Assembly (NCBI RefSeq): GCF_023380245.1
Contig: NZ_CP093365.1
Coordinates: 1,302,001-1,366,000, forward strand
Origin: Bombilactobacillus thymidiniphilus
Lineage (GTDB): Bacteria; Bacillota; Bacilli; Lactobacillales; Lactobacillaceae
Direction of reading: 5' to 3'
DNA: 64,000 nt
A model generated the notes under the pieces. It saw only the letters and a program-made list of their open reading frames with translations. It was not told where the DNA came from and did no database searches. Below are positions 7,862 to 16,838 of this stretch, one piece after another. Made by a program: the position numbers and the translations under genes. The stretch's first letter is position 1; each line of letters starts with the position of its first letter.

Positions 7862-8685
7862 ATACTAAAAAGCAGCGGGTTGATGTTTTAGTGGTCGAAC
7901 AAGGTTTGACTGCATCGCGCGAACAAGCTAAGCGTGCCATTATGGCTGGTGAAGTTTATAATGACGTCAATTTACGATTAGATAAACCCGGTGAAAAAAT
8001 TGCTGGTGATAGTCACTTGCATTTAAAGGTTAGTAAGCATCCTAATTTTGTCGGTCGTGGTGCTTTTAAGTTAGTCAAGGCTTTAGAAGTGTTCGATATT
8101 AACTTACAAGATAAGTTGTGTTTAGATATTGGAGCTTCCACGGGTGGTTTTACGGATGTTGCTCTGCAAAATAAAGCTCGTGGGGTTTATGCTTTAGATG
8201 TTGGCTATAATCAATTAGCATGGAAATTACGTACTGATAATCGTGTTCAAGTCATGGAACGTGTTAATTTTAGGTATAGTAAGCCAACTGACTTTGATTT
8301 AGGCTTACCTGAATTTGCAATGACAGATGTGTCTTTTATATCTTTGAAATTGATTTTGCCACCATTACAAGCAATTTTATTGCCCGAACATGATGCTGTT
8401 TGTTTAATTAAGCCACAATTTGAAGCTGGTAAAGAGAAAGTTGGAAAAAATGGGATTGTCCGTGACCCTAAAGTCCATCAAGCAGTGTTAAATGAGATTG
8501 TGGAATTTGCCATTGACCATAATTATGATGTTTTAGGTTTGGATTTTTCACCGATTACTGGTAGTGAAGGCAATATTGAATTTTTAATTCATTTGAAATT
8601 GGCGCAACAACAGGGCAAAATTGATGAGCATATTGATATTGATCAAGTTATTCAAAATGCTCATCAGCAATTAAAATCCAAATAA
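7858..8685 (+). CDS. tlyA: TlyA family rRNA 2'-O-methyltransferase
   Basis: 275 residues: N-terminal S4 RNA-binding domain (KQRVDVLVVEQGLTASREQAKRAI), then an FtsJ-like methyltransferase with SAM loop DIGASTGGFTDVAL and motif KPQFEAG. TlyA proteins methylate ribosomal RNA; some are also called hemolysins. It overlaps ispA by ATGA. In relatives argR usually follows; here recN starts 12 bases after the stop. Confidence 0.93.
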   Translation: MNTKKQRVDVLVVEQGLTASREQAKRAIMAGEVYNDVNLRLDKPGEKIAGDSHLHLKVSKHPNFVGRGAFKLVKALEVFDINLQDKLCLDIGASTGGFTDVALQNKARGVYALDVGYNQLAWKLRTDNRVQVMERVNFRYSKPTDFDLGLPEFAMTDVSFISLKLILPPLQAILLPEHDAVCLIKPQFEAGKEKVGKNGIVRDPKVHQAVLNEIVEFAIDHNYDVLGLDFSPITGSEGNIEFLIHLKLAQQQGKIDEHIDIDQVIQNAHQQLKSK

Positions 8686-8697
8686 TGGGGGTAAATC

Positions 8698-10374
8698 GTG
8701 CTACAAGAATTGATTATTCAAGATTTTGCAATCATTGAAAAAATTGATGTCAACTTTGAAAATGGTTTAACTGCTTTAACTGGTGAAACTGGTGCCGGTA
8801 AATCAATTATTATTGATGCTCTAGGATTATTAGTTGGAACCCGTGGTTTGAGCGAGTATGTTCGTACGCAGTCACAAAAAGCTGTTGTTCAAGGAATGTT
8901 TACAATTGATACGGTTAATCAAGCGACAATTAGTGGGCTGTGTCAAGATCTCGGGCTAGATTTTAGTGATAATACTTTGATTGTGAAGCGTGAACTGCAT
9001 AAAAATGGTCGCAATGTTTGTCGGATTAATGACCAATTAGTTTCTGTAGCAACTTTAAGACGTTTAGGACGCTATTTAATTGATTTAAGTGGGCAAAATC
9101 AAAGTCAGCGGTTATTAGATCCTGCCACCCATTTAGAATTATTAGATCAATTTGGTCATCAGCAAATTAATCCTTTGTTAAAAACATATCAGACTACGTA
9201 CGCCACTTATTGCTCATTAAAAAAGCAATTAACACAAGTACAAACTAATGCCCGCCAGCGGGCACAAGAAATTGATATGTTGCAATTTCAAGTTCAAGAA
9301 ATTACCGCTGCTCATTTGCAACCAGATGAAGAAGAGCGTTTACAAGCGCAGCAATTACAGTTAGCTAACTTTGAAAAAATCAACCAAGTTTTACAAACAA
9401 TTTATAATGAATTGGGTGGTAATGATGGTAATTTAGTCGAACGATTAGGGCAGTTAGTGAAGCAAATGCAGTCTATTAGTGAGTTTGCTTCAGTTTACGC
9501 TAGTCTGGCGTCGCAATTGTCAGGCGCTTATTATGACTTACAAGATAGCCAAGATCAGATTTTACAACAATTGGATGAGCAAGATTTTGATAGTCAGCAG
9601 TTAGAGGAAGTTGAACAACGCTTACAATTAATTAATAATTTAGAAAAAAAATATGGTGCTACATTGCCAGAGGTACTTGCTTTTGGACAAGCTGCCCAGC
9701 AACGTCTGCAAACTTTGCAACAGCAGATTCAAGATCCGAAAGTTTTGCAACAGCAATTAGAAAGTGTTCAAAAAGATTTGGCCCAGCAGGCTGTAGCTTT
9801 GACTGAACAACGTCAAAAAGTAGCGCACCAATTAACGGCATTGATTTTGCAACAATTAAAGTCAATGTACATGGATAAAACATTATTTGAAGTGCATTTT
9901 ACGCCGCAAGATTATACTAATATGGGTAATCAAGCTGTGGAATTTTATCTACAAACTAATCCTGGAGAGGATTTTAAGCCTTTAGCGAAAATTGCTTCTG
10001 GTGGTGAATTAGCGCGTATTATGTTAGCTTTAAAAACTATATTGGCACAATACCAACATGTTGAAACGCTAGTTTTTGATGAGATTGATACCGGAGTTAG
10101 CGGACGTGTGGCTCAAGCTATTGGTGATCAAATGCGTCAACTTGCTGATCAAATGCAGGTTCTATGTATTACACATTTGCCGCAAGTGGCAGCTGACAGT
10201 CAACAACAATATTTAGTACAAAAAAAGGTCGTTGGGCAAAAAACGCAAACACAAGTTATTCCCCTAGATCAAAAACAACGTGTTGAGGTTATTGCGCAAA
10301 TGCTTGAAGGAACTAAAGTTACTGCATTGACGCGCCAACATGCGCAAGAATTATTACGGTTAGCGCAACATTAG
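8698..10374 (+). CDS. recN: DNA repair ATPase RecN
   Basis: 558 residues with SMC-like layout: Walker A GETGAGKSIIIDAL near residue 30, long coiled coils with many Gln, then the signature ASGGELARIMLALK and Walker B LVFDEIDTGVSG near 460. RecN acts early in double-strand break repair. GTG start at 8698 with RBS TGGGGG. It directly follows tlyA. Confidence 0.96.
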   Translation: MLQELIIQDFAIIEKIDVNFENGLTALTGETGAGKSIIIDALGLLVGTRGLSEYVRTQSQKAVVQGMFTIDTVNQATISGLCQDLGLDFSDNTLIVKRELHKNGRNVCRINDQLVSVATLRRLGRYLIDLSGQNQSQRLLDPATHLELLDQFGHQQINPLLKTYQTTYATYCSLKKQLTQVQTNARQRAQEIDMLQFQVQEITAAHLQPDEEERLQAQQLQLANFEKINQVLQTIYNELGGNDGNLVERLGQLVKQMQSISEFASVYASLASQLSGAYYDLQDSQDQILQQLDEQDFDSQQLEEVEQRLQLINNLEKKYGATLPEVLAFGQAAQQRLQTLQQQIQDPKVLQQQLESVQKDLAQQAVALTEQRQKVAHQLTALILQQLKSMYMDKTLFEVHFTPQDYTNMGNQAVEFYLQTNPGEDFKPLAKIASGGELARIMLALKTILAQYQHVETLVFDEIDTGVSGRVAQAIGDQMRQLADQMQVLCITHLPQVAADSQQQYLVQKKVVGQKTQTQVIPLDQKQRVEVIAQMLEGTKVTALTRQHAQELLRLAQH

Positions 10375-10468
10375 AAGATTGCTTATTTAATGAAGATTAC
10401 TACTCTTGAAAAAAGATGCTAATTGTTGCACTATAGTAGGTAAATATTTTATCTAAAAGGGTGTCAGT

Positions 10469-11086
10469 ATGTCTTTGGAAAAAGGTATGTTAATTGTGTT
10501 ATCCGGTCCTTCAGGTGTTGGTAAAGGAACGGTTCGTAAAGCGATGTTGCAAGATTCCAATATCAAGTTTGAATATTCAGTTTCGATGACAACACGCAAC
10601 ATTCGACCTGGGGAAAAAGATGGCGTAGACTATTTTTTTAGTAGTAAAGAGTCATTTGAAGCAGAAATTGCAAATGGCGGTATGTTAGAATATGCTAAAT
10701 ACGTGGACAATTATTATGGCACGCCATTGCGACGAGTGCAAGAAACCTTGGCTAATGGGACAGATGTTTTTTTAGAAATTGAGGTTAATGGTGCCATGCA
10801 AGTGCGTGAAAAAATGCCAGATGGGGTATTTATTTTTTTAACACCACCTGACTTAGCTAGTCTAAGGAGTCGGATAACTGGACGCGGTTCTGAAGATCAA
10901 ACTACAATTGATAAGCGCATGGAAAAAGCTAGACAAGAAATAAAAATGATGTCAAACTATGACTATGCTGTAGTTAATGATGAAGTTTCTTTAGCTGTGA
11001 AGCGTATTGAACAGATTATTAAAAGTGAGCATTTGCGAGTGCCCCGCGTTATTGGGAGTTATTATAAAATGATTGGAGACAAATAA
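10469..11086 (+). CDS. gmk: Guanylate kinase
   Basis: 205 residues. P-loop [13 protein letters not shown] at about 10-22, GMP-binding [21 protein letters not shown] and the Arg-rich lid segment SRITGRGSE. It converts GMP to GDP with ATP in the cytosol. The gap upstream (10375-10468) holds a possible -10 TATAGT at 10432 but no well-spaced -35. Two bases separate it from rpoZ. Confidence 0.97.
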   Translation: MSLEKGMLIVLSGPSGVGKGTVRKAMLQDSNIKFEYSVSMTTRNIRPGEKDGVDYFFSSKESFEAEIANGGMLEYAKYVDNYYGTPLRRVQETLANGTDVFLEIEVNGAMQVREKMPDGVFIFLTPPDLASLRSRITGRGSEDQTTIDKRMEKARQEIKMMSNYDYAVVNDEVSLAVKRIEQIIKSEHLRVPRVIGSYYKMIGDK

Positions 11087-11088
11087 TA

Positions 11089-11373
11089 ATGATTTCTTAT
11101 CCTTCGATTGATAAATTATTAGATAGTGTGAATTCACGTTATTCTTTAGCTGTTTTATCAGCTAAAAGAGCTCATGAAATTGAAGATGGCGATTCTAAAA
11201 TGTTAGCTAGTTATGAGTCACCACGTTATGTAGGCAAAGCTTTAGAAGAGATTGCTGATGGTAAAGTTAAAGTTGATCCAAAATCGATTTTGTCGGAAAG
11301 AGTCGCTGAGGAAGTTGACTTAATTGAAGAAACAAAACGTGAGCGTTCTGAAGATTTAACAGATGACGAATAG
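11089..11373 (+). CDS. rpoZ: RNA polymerase omega subunit
   Basis: 94 residues: [28 protein letters not shown] is the conserved omega core, then an acidic tail [10 protein letters not shown]. Omega stabilises the beta' subunit. It pairs with gmk as in most Firmicutes. A terminator follows. Confidence 0.94.
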   Translation: MISYPSIDKLLDSVNSRYSLAVLSAKRAHEIEDGDSKMLASYESPRYVGKALEEIADGKVKVDPKSILSERVAEEVDLIEETKRERSEDLTDDE

Positions 11374-11378
11374 TTTTT

Positions 11379-11416
11379 CTCCATTAAGATGATTAATCTA
11401 ATGGAGCTTTTTTTTT
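11379..11416 (+). terminator. Intrinsic terminator after rpoZ
   Basis: Stem CTCCATTA / TAATGGAG (11379-11386, 11399-11406) followed by a 9-base T-run. The priA RBS starts just beyond. Confidence 0.88.
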
Positions 11417-11431
11417 AGAGAGGTGGCAAAT

Positions 11432-13807
11432 TTGTACGCGCAAGTAATTGTTGATGTGCCTACTCAACAAACGGACCACACTTTTGACTACATTGTCCCA
11501 GATGCTTTGGTACAAGCTGTTGTCCCGGGGATACGGGTAGCTGTTCCTTTTGGTCGCGGTCAAAGGCTAGTGCAAGGTTTTGTAATTACAACTAGTAATA
11601 CTAGTTCTTTTGCTAAGCAAGCTAAGGCTATTGATCATGTTTTAGATTTCGCACCGGTATTGAATACTGAATTATTAGATCTATCACGTTGGTTAGCATA
11701 CCAGTCATTTGCTTTTCGGATTTCTTGTTTGCAAACAATGTTACCTAATGTCATGCGAGCTAAATATCATAAAATAGCTGTTGCCCAAGATCCAACACTA
11801 CAAAAATCAACTTTTTTTAACGGGCAAAACCAGTTAATCCTTGACGATAAATTGTCTTTAGCTACGCAACGCCAAATTGTCATTTGGCAAAAAGAAAATA
11901 AGATCACCCTAAAATATCAGGTACAGGATCAAGCTAAACACGTTCAACAATGGTTTTTGATGCGAGCAGATTTAGATTATGCCGAACTTTTAACGACGAT
12001 CAATACAAGAGCCAAAAGACAACGTCAGCTGATTGAATTGTTTTGCAACCCTACACTAAAAAAAATTAGTTTTACTAAGTTGCAACAACAATATCACATT
12101 GATCGTTCTGTAATTAATAAGGCGGTAAATAATCATTGGTTTACTAAAAAACAAGAAATAGTTTTACGTAATCCTAATAGTGAGCCAATTTCAAAGACAA
12201 CTGCCAAAAAATTAACCGCAGAGCAAGATAATGCTTTACAACAAATTATTAATGCTAAAAAACCGGTTTTGCTAGAAGGAGTCACAGGTAGTGGTAAAAC
12301 GGAAGTTTACCTCCAAACTATTGAACATTATTTAAAGCAGGGTAAAACTGCTTTGATGTTGGTACCGGAAATTTCTTTGACACCACAGATGGTTGAACAA
12401 GTCCGCGGTCGTTTTGGGAGCGCTGTAGCAGTTTTACACAGCGGTTTGTCTAAAGGTGAGCGTTATGATGAATGGTCGAAAATTGAAGCTAAACAAGTAC
12501 AAGTAGTGGTGGGAGCACGTTCAGCGGTGTTTGCACCCTTAACTAATTTAGGTGTCATCATTATTGATGAGGAACATGAAACTAGTTATAAGCAAAATGA
12601 TAATCCTCGATATCATGCGCGTTCGGTTGCTTTGTGGCGCGGTCGTTACCATAATTGTACAGTTATTTTAGGCAGTGCCACACCTAGTTTGGAATCGCGT
12701 GCTCGGGGGCAAAAAGGAGTCTATCAACTTGTACAATTGCCCCATCGTGTGGCTAATCAAGAACTCCCTCCAGTTGAAATAGTTGATATGCGTCAAAGTG
12801 AAAATTTAACAGAGCAGCTAGAATTGTCTAAGCCTTTGGTTAAAGCTATTGCTTTGAATTTAGAAAACAAGGAACAGACAATTTTACTTTTAAATCGGCG
12901 CGGTTTTGCCTCATTTGTTCTGTGTCGTCAGTGCGGTTTTGTGCCACAATGTCCTAACTGTGATGTGTCATTAACCGTGCATCTTCAACAACATAATTTA
13001 GTTTGTCATTATTGTGGTTTTAAGCGTGCTATTGAGCACCAATGTCGTCAATGTAAAAGTACTAAGTTGCGTTATAGCGGTACTGGTACGCAAAAAATTG
13101 AGCAACAATTGCAACAAATGTTTACTGATGCCAAAATTATTCGTATGGATAATGATACGACCACTAAAAAAGGTTCCCATCAACGATTATTGCGACAATT
13201 TGCGACGCAAGGTGACATTTTATTAGGAACGCAGATGATTGCCAAGGGGTTAGATTTTCCTAATGTGACTTTAGTAGGAGTCATAAATGCCGATACGGGC
13301 TTAAATGTGAATGATTTTCGTTCTAGTGAGCAGACATTTCAGCTATTAACCCAAGTTAGTGGTCGTGCTGGTCGGTCGCAAAAAGCAGGCCGGGTATTTA
13401 TTCAAACTTATAATCCAGATAATGCAGCGATCATATTGGCAGCTCAGCAAAATTATGAGCTTTTTTATCAGCGTGAAATGCAATTTCGACATCAAGCAGC
13501 TTATCCGCCTTATTTTTATTTGATTAAAGTTACTGTGTCGCATCGTTATCAAGCACAAGCCTTGAAGATGGCTTATAATATAATTAAACAAATTAAGCCG
13601 GTTTTAAAGACACGTGAGCAATTATTGGGGCCCACGCAACCGCCAATTGGACGTATCAAACAGCGTTATTATTATCAAATTATAATTAAATATCGACAAA
13701 ATGAGCAGTTATTTACCGCATTGCACCAATTATTGAATGAGGTTCAGAGTTATCAAAAAAGAGGCTTCTTAGTGGCAATTGACAACGAAGCTCAACAATT
13801 GGAGTAA
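11432..13807 (+). CDS. priA: Primosomal replication restart helicase PriA
   Basis: 791 residues: N-terminal DNA-binding domain (YAQVIVDVP), helicase core with Walker A GVTGSGKTEVYL and DEEHE box, eight zinc-binding cysteines between about 500 and 545 (CRQCGFVPQCPNC, CHYCGF, CRQC), and motif GTQMIAKGLDFPNV. It reloads the replisome at stalled forks. TTG 11432 is chosen because RBS AGAGGTG (11419-11425) is well placed for it; the in-frame GTG at 11423 falls inside that RBS. coaBC, often found upstream, is absent here. Confidence 0.95.
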   Translation: MYAQVIVDVPTQQTDHTFDYIVPDALVQAVVPGIRVAVPFGRGQRLVQGFVITTSNTSSFAKQAKAIDHVLDFAPVLNTELLDLSRWLAYQSFAFRISCLQTMLPNVMRAKYHKIAVAQDPTLQKSTFFNGQNQLILDDKLSLATQRQIVIWQKENKITLKYQVQDQAKHVQQWFLMRADLDYAELLTTINTRAKRQRQLIELFCNPTLKKISFTKLQQQYHIDRSVINKAVNNHWFTKKQEIVLRNPNSEPISKTTAKKLTAEQDNALQQIINAKKPVLLEGVTGSGKTEVYLQTIEHYLKQGKTALMLVPEISLTPQMVEQVRGRFGSAVAVLHSGLSKGERYDEWSKIEAKQVQVVVGARSAVFAPLTNLGVIIIDEEHETSYKQNDNPRYHARSVALWRGRYHNCTVILGSATPSLESRARGQKGVYQLVQLPHRVANQELPPVEIVDMRQSENLTEQLELSKPLVKAIALNLENKEQTILLLNRRGFASFVLCRQCGFVPQCPNCDVSLTVHLQQHNLVCHYCGFKRAIEHQCRQCKSTKLRYSGTGTQKIEQQLQQMFTDAKIIRMDNDTTTKKGSHQRLLRQFATQGDILLGTQMIAKGLDFPNVTLVGVINADTGLNVNDFRSSEQTFQLLTQVSGRAGRSQKAGRVFIQTYNPDNAAIILAAQQNYELFYQREMQFRHQAAYPPYFYLIKVTVSHRYQAQALKMAYNIIKQIKPVLKTREQLLGPTQPPIGRIKQRYYYQIIIKYRQNEQLFTALHQLLNEVQSYQKRGFLVAIDNEAQQLE

Positions 13808-13810
13808 AAA

Positions 13811-14755
13811 ATGACAAAAATAATTTTTATGGGTACACCGGATTTTTCTAAAACAGTTTTGGCAGGTTTAGTTGACGCTGGCTATGAAATTGCTGCAGTT
13901 GTTACGCAACCTGATCATCTTGTTGGCCGACAAAAAAAGTTGCATAGTTCGCCAGTTAAACAATATGCTCAAGAGCATGATTTTTTGGTTTTGCAACCGG
14001 AAAAAATTAGTGGTAGTCCAGAAATGGAACAACTAATATCTTTAAAAGCTGATTTGATTATTACGGCAGCTTTTGGACAATTTTTACCAACTAAATTATT
14101 GAATTCTGCTCAAATCGCAGCAATTAATGTGCATGGATCTTTGTTACCACGTAATCGAGGCGGTGCACCGATTCAAAGAGCTATCATGAATGGCGATCAG
14201 CAAACAGGTATCACTATTATGTATATGGCAGCTAAAATGGATGCTGGTGACATGATTGCTCAAGAAGCTATTGATATTTTGCCAACGGATACGACAGGTG
14301 ATTTATTCGCCAAATTAAGTGTAATCGGTCGGGATTTGTTGTTGCAAGTCTTACCAGATATTATTGCTGGCACTAATGACCGGCAAGTGCAGGATGAATC
14401 TTTAGTTACAGTAACACCCAATATTTCTGCTGCAGAAGAAAAAATTGATATTACTAAATCAGCATTAATAATTAATCGTCAAGTTAGAGGATTAAATCCG
14501 AATCCTGGTGCTTACTTGAATTTAAACGGTGTCCGTACCAAGATTTATCAAACTGTAATTGGCACCGCTAAAACGACTGCTACACCTGGTACTGTGGTTG
14601 AACGTACTAAAAAGCAATTAGGTATCGCTACAGGTGATCAAACTGTATTATTTTTAACGGAAATTCAACTAGCTGGCAAATCAAATATGCCGATAGCTGC
14701 TTTTTTGAATGGCAAAGGAAAGGATATTCAAATTGGCGATCACATCATCGACTAA
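13811..14755 (+). CDS. fmt: Methionyl-tRNA formyltransferase
   Basis: 314 residues. Formyl-transfer core with the conserved NVHGSLLPRNRGGAPIQRAI and FMGTPDFS at the N-terminus, then the C-terminal OB-like tRNA-binding domain. It formylates initiator Met-tRNA from 10-formyl-THF made by FolD. Three bases after priA; the def gene often found here is absent. Overlaps rsmB by about 23 bases. Confidence 0.96.
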   Translation: MTKIIFMGTPDFSKTVLAGLVDAGYEIAAVVTQPDHLVGRQKKLHSSPVKQYAQEHDFLVLQPEKISGSPEMEQLISLKADLIITAAFGQFLPTKLLNSAQIAAINVHGSLLPRNRGGAPIQRAIMNGDQQTGITIMYMAAKMDAGDMIAQEAIDILPTDTTGDLFAKLSVIGRDLLLQVLPDIIAGTNDRQVQDESLVTVTPNISAAEEKIDITKSALIINRQVRGLNPNPGAYLNLNGVRTKIYQTVIGTAKTTATPGTVVERTKKQLGIATGDQTVLFLTEIQLAGKSNMPIAAFLNGKGKDIQIGDHIID

Positions 14756-16079
14756 CAATAATCCGCGTTACTGGGCAACTAAGATTTTAACGCAAGTAAC
14801 AAAAGGTGCAGGTTACTCCAATTTACTAATTAATCAAACTGTCCACGAACAGCAATTTAGTGACAAAGATCAGCGACTAATGGTGCAGTTAGTGTATGGC
14901 GTTTTGCAACATAAATTGACCTTGGATTATTATTTGGAACCTTATTTAAAAGGCAAACAAATAGCCGAGTGGGTGCAAAATTTATTGCGAGTTGCAGTAT
15001 ATCAAATGGTCTACTTGGACAAAATTCCCGCACACGCTATTTTTTATGAGGCAACTCAAATTGCTAAAGAATTAGGTAACATTGGTCTTAGTAAATTAGT
15101 CACTGCTGTGCTACGCAATTTGCAACGTCATAAGTGGCGTAGTTTTTCTACTTTGGCACCAAAAACACGTTTGAGTATCGAATATAGTATTCCATATTGG
15201 ATTGTAGAGCAACTGGAACAACAAGTTGGTTTAGTTAAAACCGAGTCAATTTTGAAGAGCTTAAATCAACCGCCAAAAACTTCTATTCGTGTTAATACTG
15301 CTAAAATAGCTGTTGATGAATTGCAACAAGAGTTAGATAAAGATGATTTGTCGACTACTCAAAGTCAGTTAACACCTGAAGGATTAGTAGGTGAGCATGG
15401 TTTTGCTGCAGGAACGCAATGGTTTCAAGCTGGTTTTTGTACGGTTCAGGATGAAAGTTCTATGTTAGTAGCTCCAGCTTTACAGCTGCAATCTGATAGT
15501 CGAGTTTTGGATGCTTGTGCGGCTCCTGGTGGCAAGACTACTCAAATTGCTAGTTATCTTGGTTCTGAAGGTCAAGTTATTGCCTTAGATTTACATGCTA
15601 AGAAGGTCAAGTTGATTGAACAAAATGCCAAACGTTTAGGCTTGCTGGAGAAAATACAAGCAAAAGCTTTAGATGCGCGGCAAGTTGGTAATGAGTTTGA
15701 AGCAGCGAGTTTTGATCGTATTTTAGTTGATGCACCTTGTTCGGGTTTTGGCTTAATGCGACGAAAGCCTGAAATACGTTATGAGCGTGATTTGTTTGAT
15801 TGTCAAAATCTATCCAAAATTCAAAGTGATATTTTAGAAGCCGTAGCTCCGTTATTGAAAGTCAATGGATTGTTGGTTTATAGTACTTGTACAATTTTTG
15901 ATGTTGAAAATCAGCAGGTTATTACCAAATTTTTAGCTAAACATCCTGATTTTCAGTTAGTTCCGGTGAAAACGATGAACGATTTGCCTTCAATTAAACG
16001 TGATGGTTTTATTAAAATATATCCGGATGATTATCAAACAGATGGCTTTTTCATTGCTTGTTTGAAAAAAGTGAGGTAA
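14733..16079 (+). CDS. rsmB: 16S rRNA (cytosine967-C5)-methyltransferase RsmB
   Basis: 448 residues: NusB-like N-terminal domain, then SAM-binding DACAAPGGKTTQIA, the NCL1/NOP2 motif VDAPCSGFG with a catalytic Cys, and YSTCTIFDVEN with the second Cys. It modifies C967 of 16S rRNA. TTG 14733 has RBS AAAGGA eight bases upstream; ATG 14709 is a longer alternative that would add eight residues. It lies within the end of fmt, so expression is probably coupled. Confidence 0.93.
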   Translation: MAITSSTNNNPRYWATKILTQVTKGAGYSNLLINQTVHEQQFSDKDQRLMVQLVYGVLQHKLTLDYYLEPYLKGKQIAEWVQNLLRVAVYQMVYLDKIPAHAIFYEATQIAKELGNIGLSKLVTAVLRNLQRHKWRSFSTLAPKTRLSIEYSIPYWIVEQLEQQVGLVKTESILKSLNQPPKTSIRVNTAKIAVDELQQELDKDDLSTTQSQLTPEGLVGEHGFAAGTQWFQAGFCTVQDESSMLVAPALQLQSDSRVLDACAAPGGKTTQIASYLGSEGQVIALDLHAKKVKLIEQNAKRLGLLEKIQAKALDARQVGNEFEAASFDRILVDAPCSGFGLMRRKPEIRYERDLFDCQNLSKIQSDILEAVAPLLKVNGLLVYSTCTIFDVENQQVITKFLAKHPDFQLVPVKTMNDLPSIKRDGFIKIYPDDYQTDGFFIACLKKVR

Positions 16080-16082
16080 ATA

Positions 16083-16838
16083 ATGCAAATTGCTTTTAGC
16101 ACTGATGTAGGCCGTAGGCGGCAAAGTAATCAGGATTATGTTCAAGTGTATCGTAATCAAGCTGGAGTTATTTTTGCTGCTGTAGCTGACGGTATGGGGG
16201 GGCATCGTGGTGGTGACGTAGCTTCTGATATGGTTATCAATCATTTTGGCACAGTTTTTGAGCAAACTGATTTGGTAGATGTACACCAAATTGCCCGCTG
16301 GGCCAACGATTTTTTAACAACGGAAAATGAACGGATCATACAAACTGCACAAGAAAAAACAGAACTTTCAGGTATGGGAACTACTATTGTAGGTGTTTTT
16401 ATTGTGGATCAGCAAATGCTGGTTTTTAATGTGGGCGATAGTCGTTGTTACCTATTGACTGCTACTCATTTGCAACAGCTGAGTTTTGATCATTCATTAG
16501 TTAATGAATTGTTAGTTGCTGGCGAAATTACGCCACAAGAAGCGAAAGATTTTCCTAATAAAAACGTAATTACTCAAAGTTTGGGTGTTTCCTCAGGTGT
16601 TCAGCCAACTTTTGGCTTTTTTGATGTACCTAAAAATGCGCAGATTTTATTATGCAGTGATGGCTTAACCAACATGATAAATGACCAGCAAATTAAAACT
16701 ATTTTACAAAAATCGATAACTGTCAAGCAAAAATGTAGTGCTTTGGTTAATGCTGCCAATCAAGCCGGCGGTTTGGATAATATTACAGCGCTAGTCATTG
16801 CAATAAATGATGACGATGAGGTGCAAGGTAATGATTAA
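16083..16838 (+). CDS. stp: PP2C-type Ser/Thr protein phosphatase Stp (PrpC)
   Basis: 251 residues with all PP2C metal-binding motifs: DVGRRRQSNQD, ADGMGGHRGGD, FNVGDSRCY, LCSDGLTNM and GGLDNITALV. It removes phosphate from PrkC and its substrates. Its stop overlaps prkC by 8 bases (ATGATTAA), so kinase and phosphatase are made together. Confidence 0.96.
   Translation: MQIAFSTDVGRRRQSNQDYVQVYRNQAGVIFAAVADGMGGHRGGDVASDMVINHFGTVFEQTDLVDVHQIARWANDFLTTENERIIQTAQEKTELSGMGTTIVGVFIVDQQMLVFNVGDSRCYLLTATHLQQLSFDHSLVNELLVAGEITPQEAKDFPNKNVITQSLGVSSGVQPTFGFFDVPKNAQILLCSDGLTNMINDQQIKTILQKSITVKQKCSALVNAANQAGGLDNITALVIAINDDDEVQGND

Noticed and set aside
10406-10437. Promoter TTGAAA / TATAGT before gmk
   Set aside because: The spacing is 20 bases, too wide for a standard sigma-A promoter; not listed as a feature.
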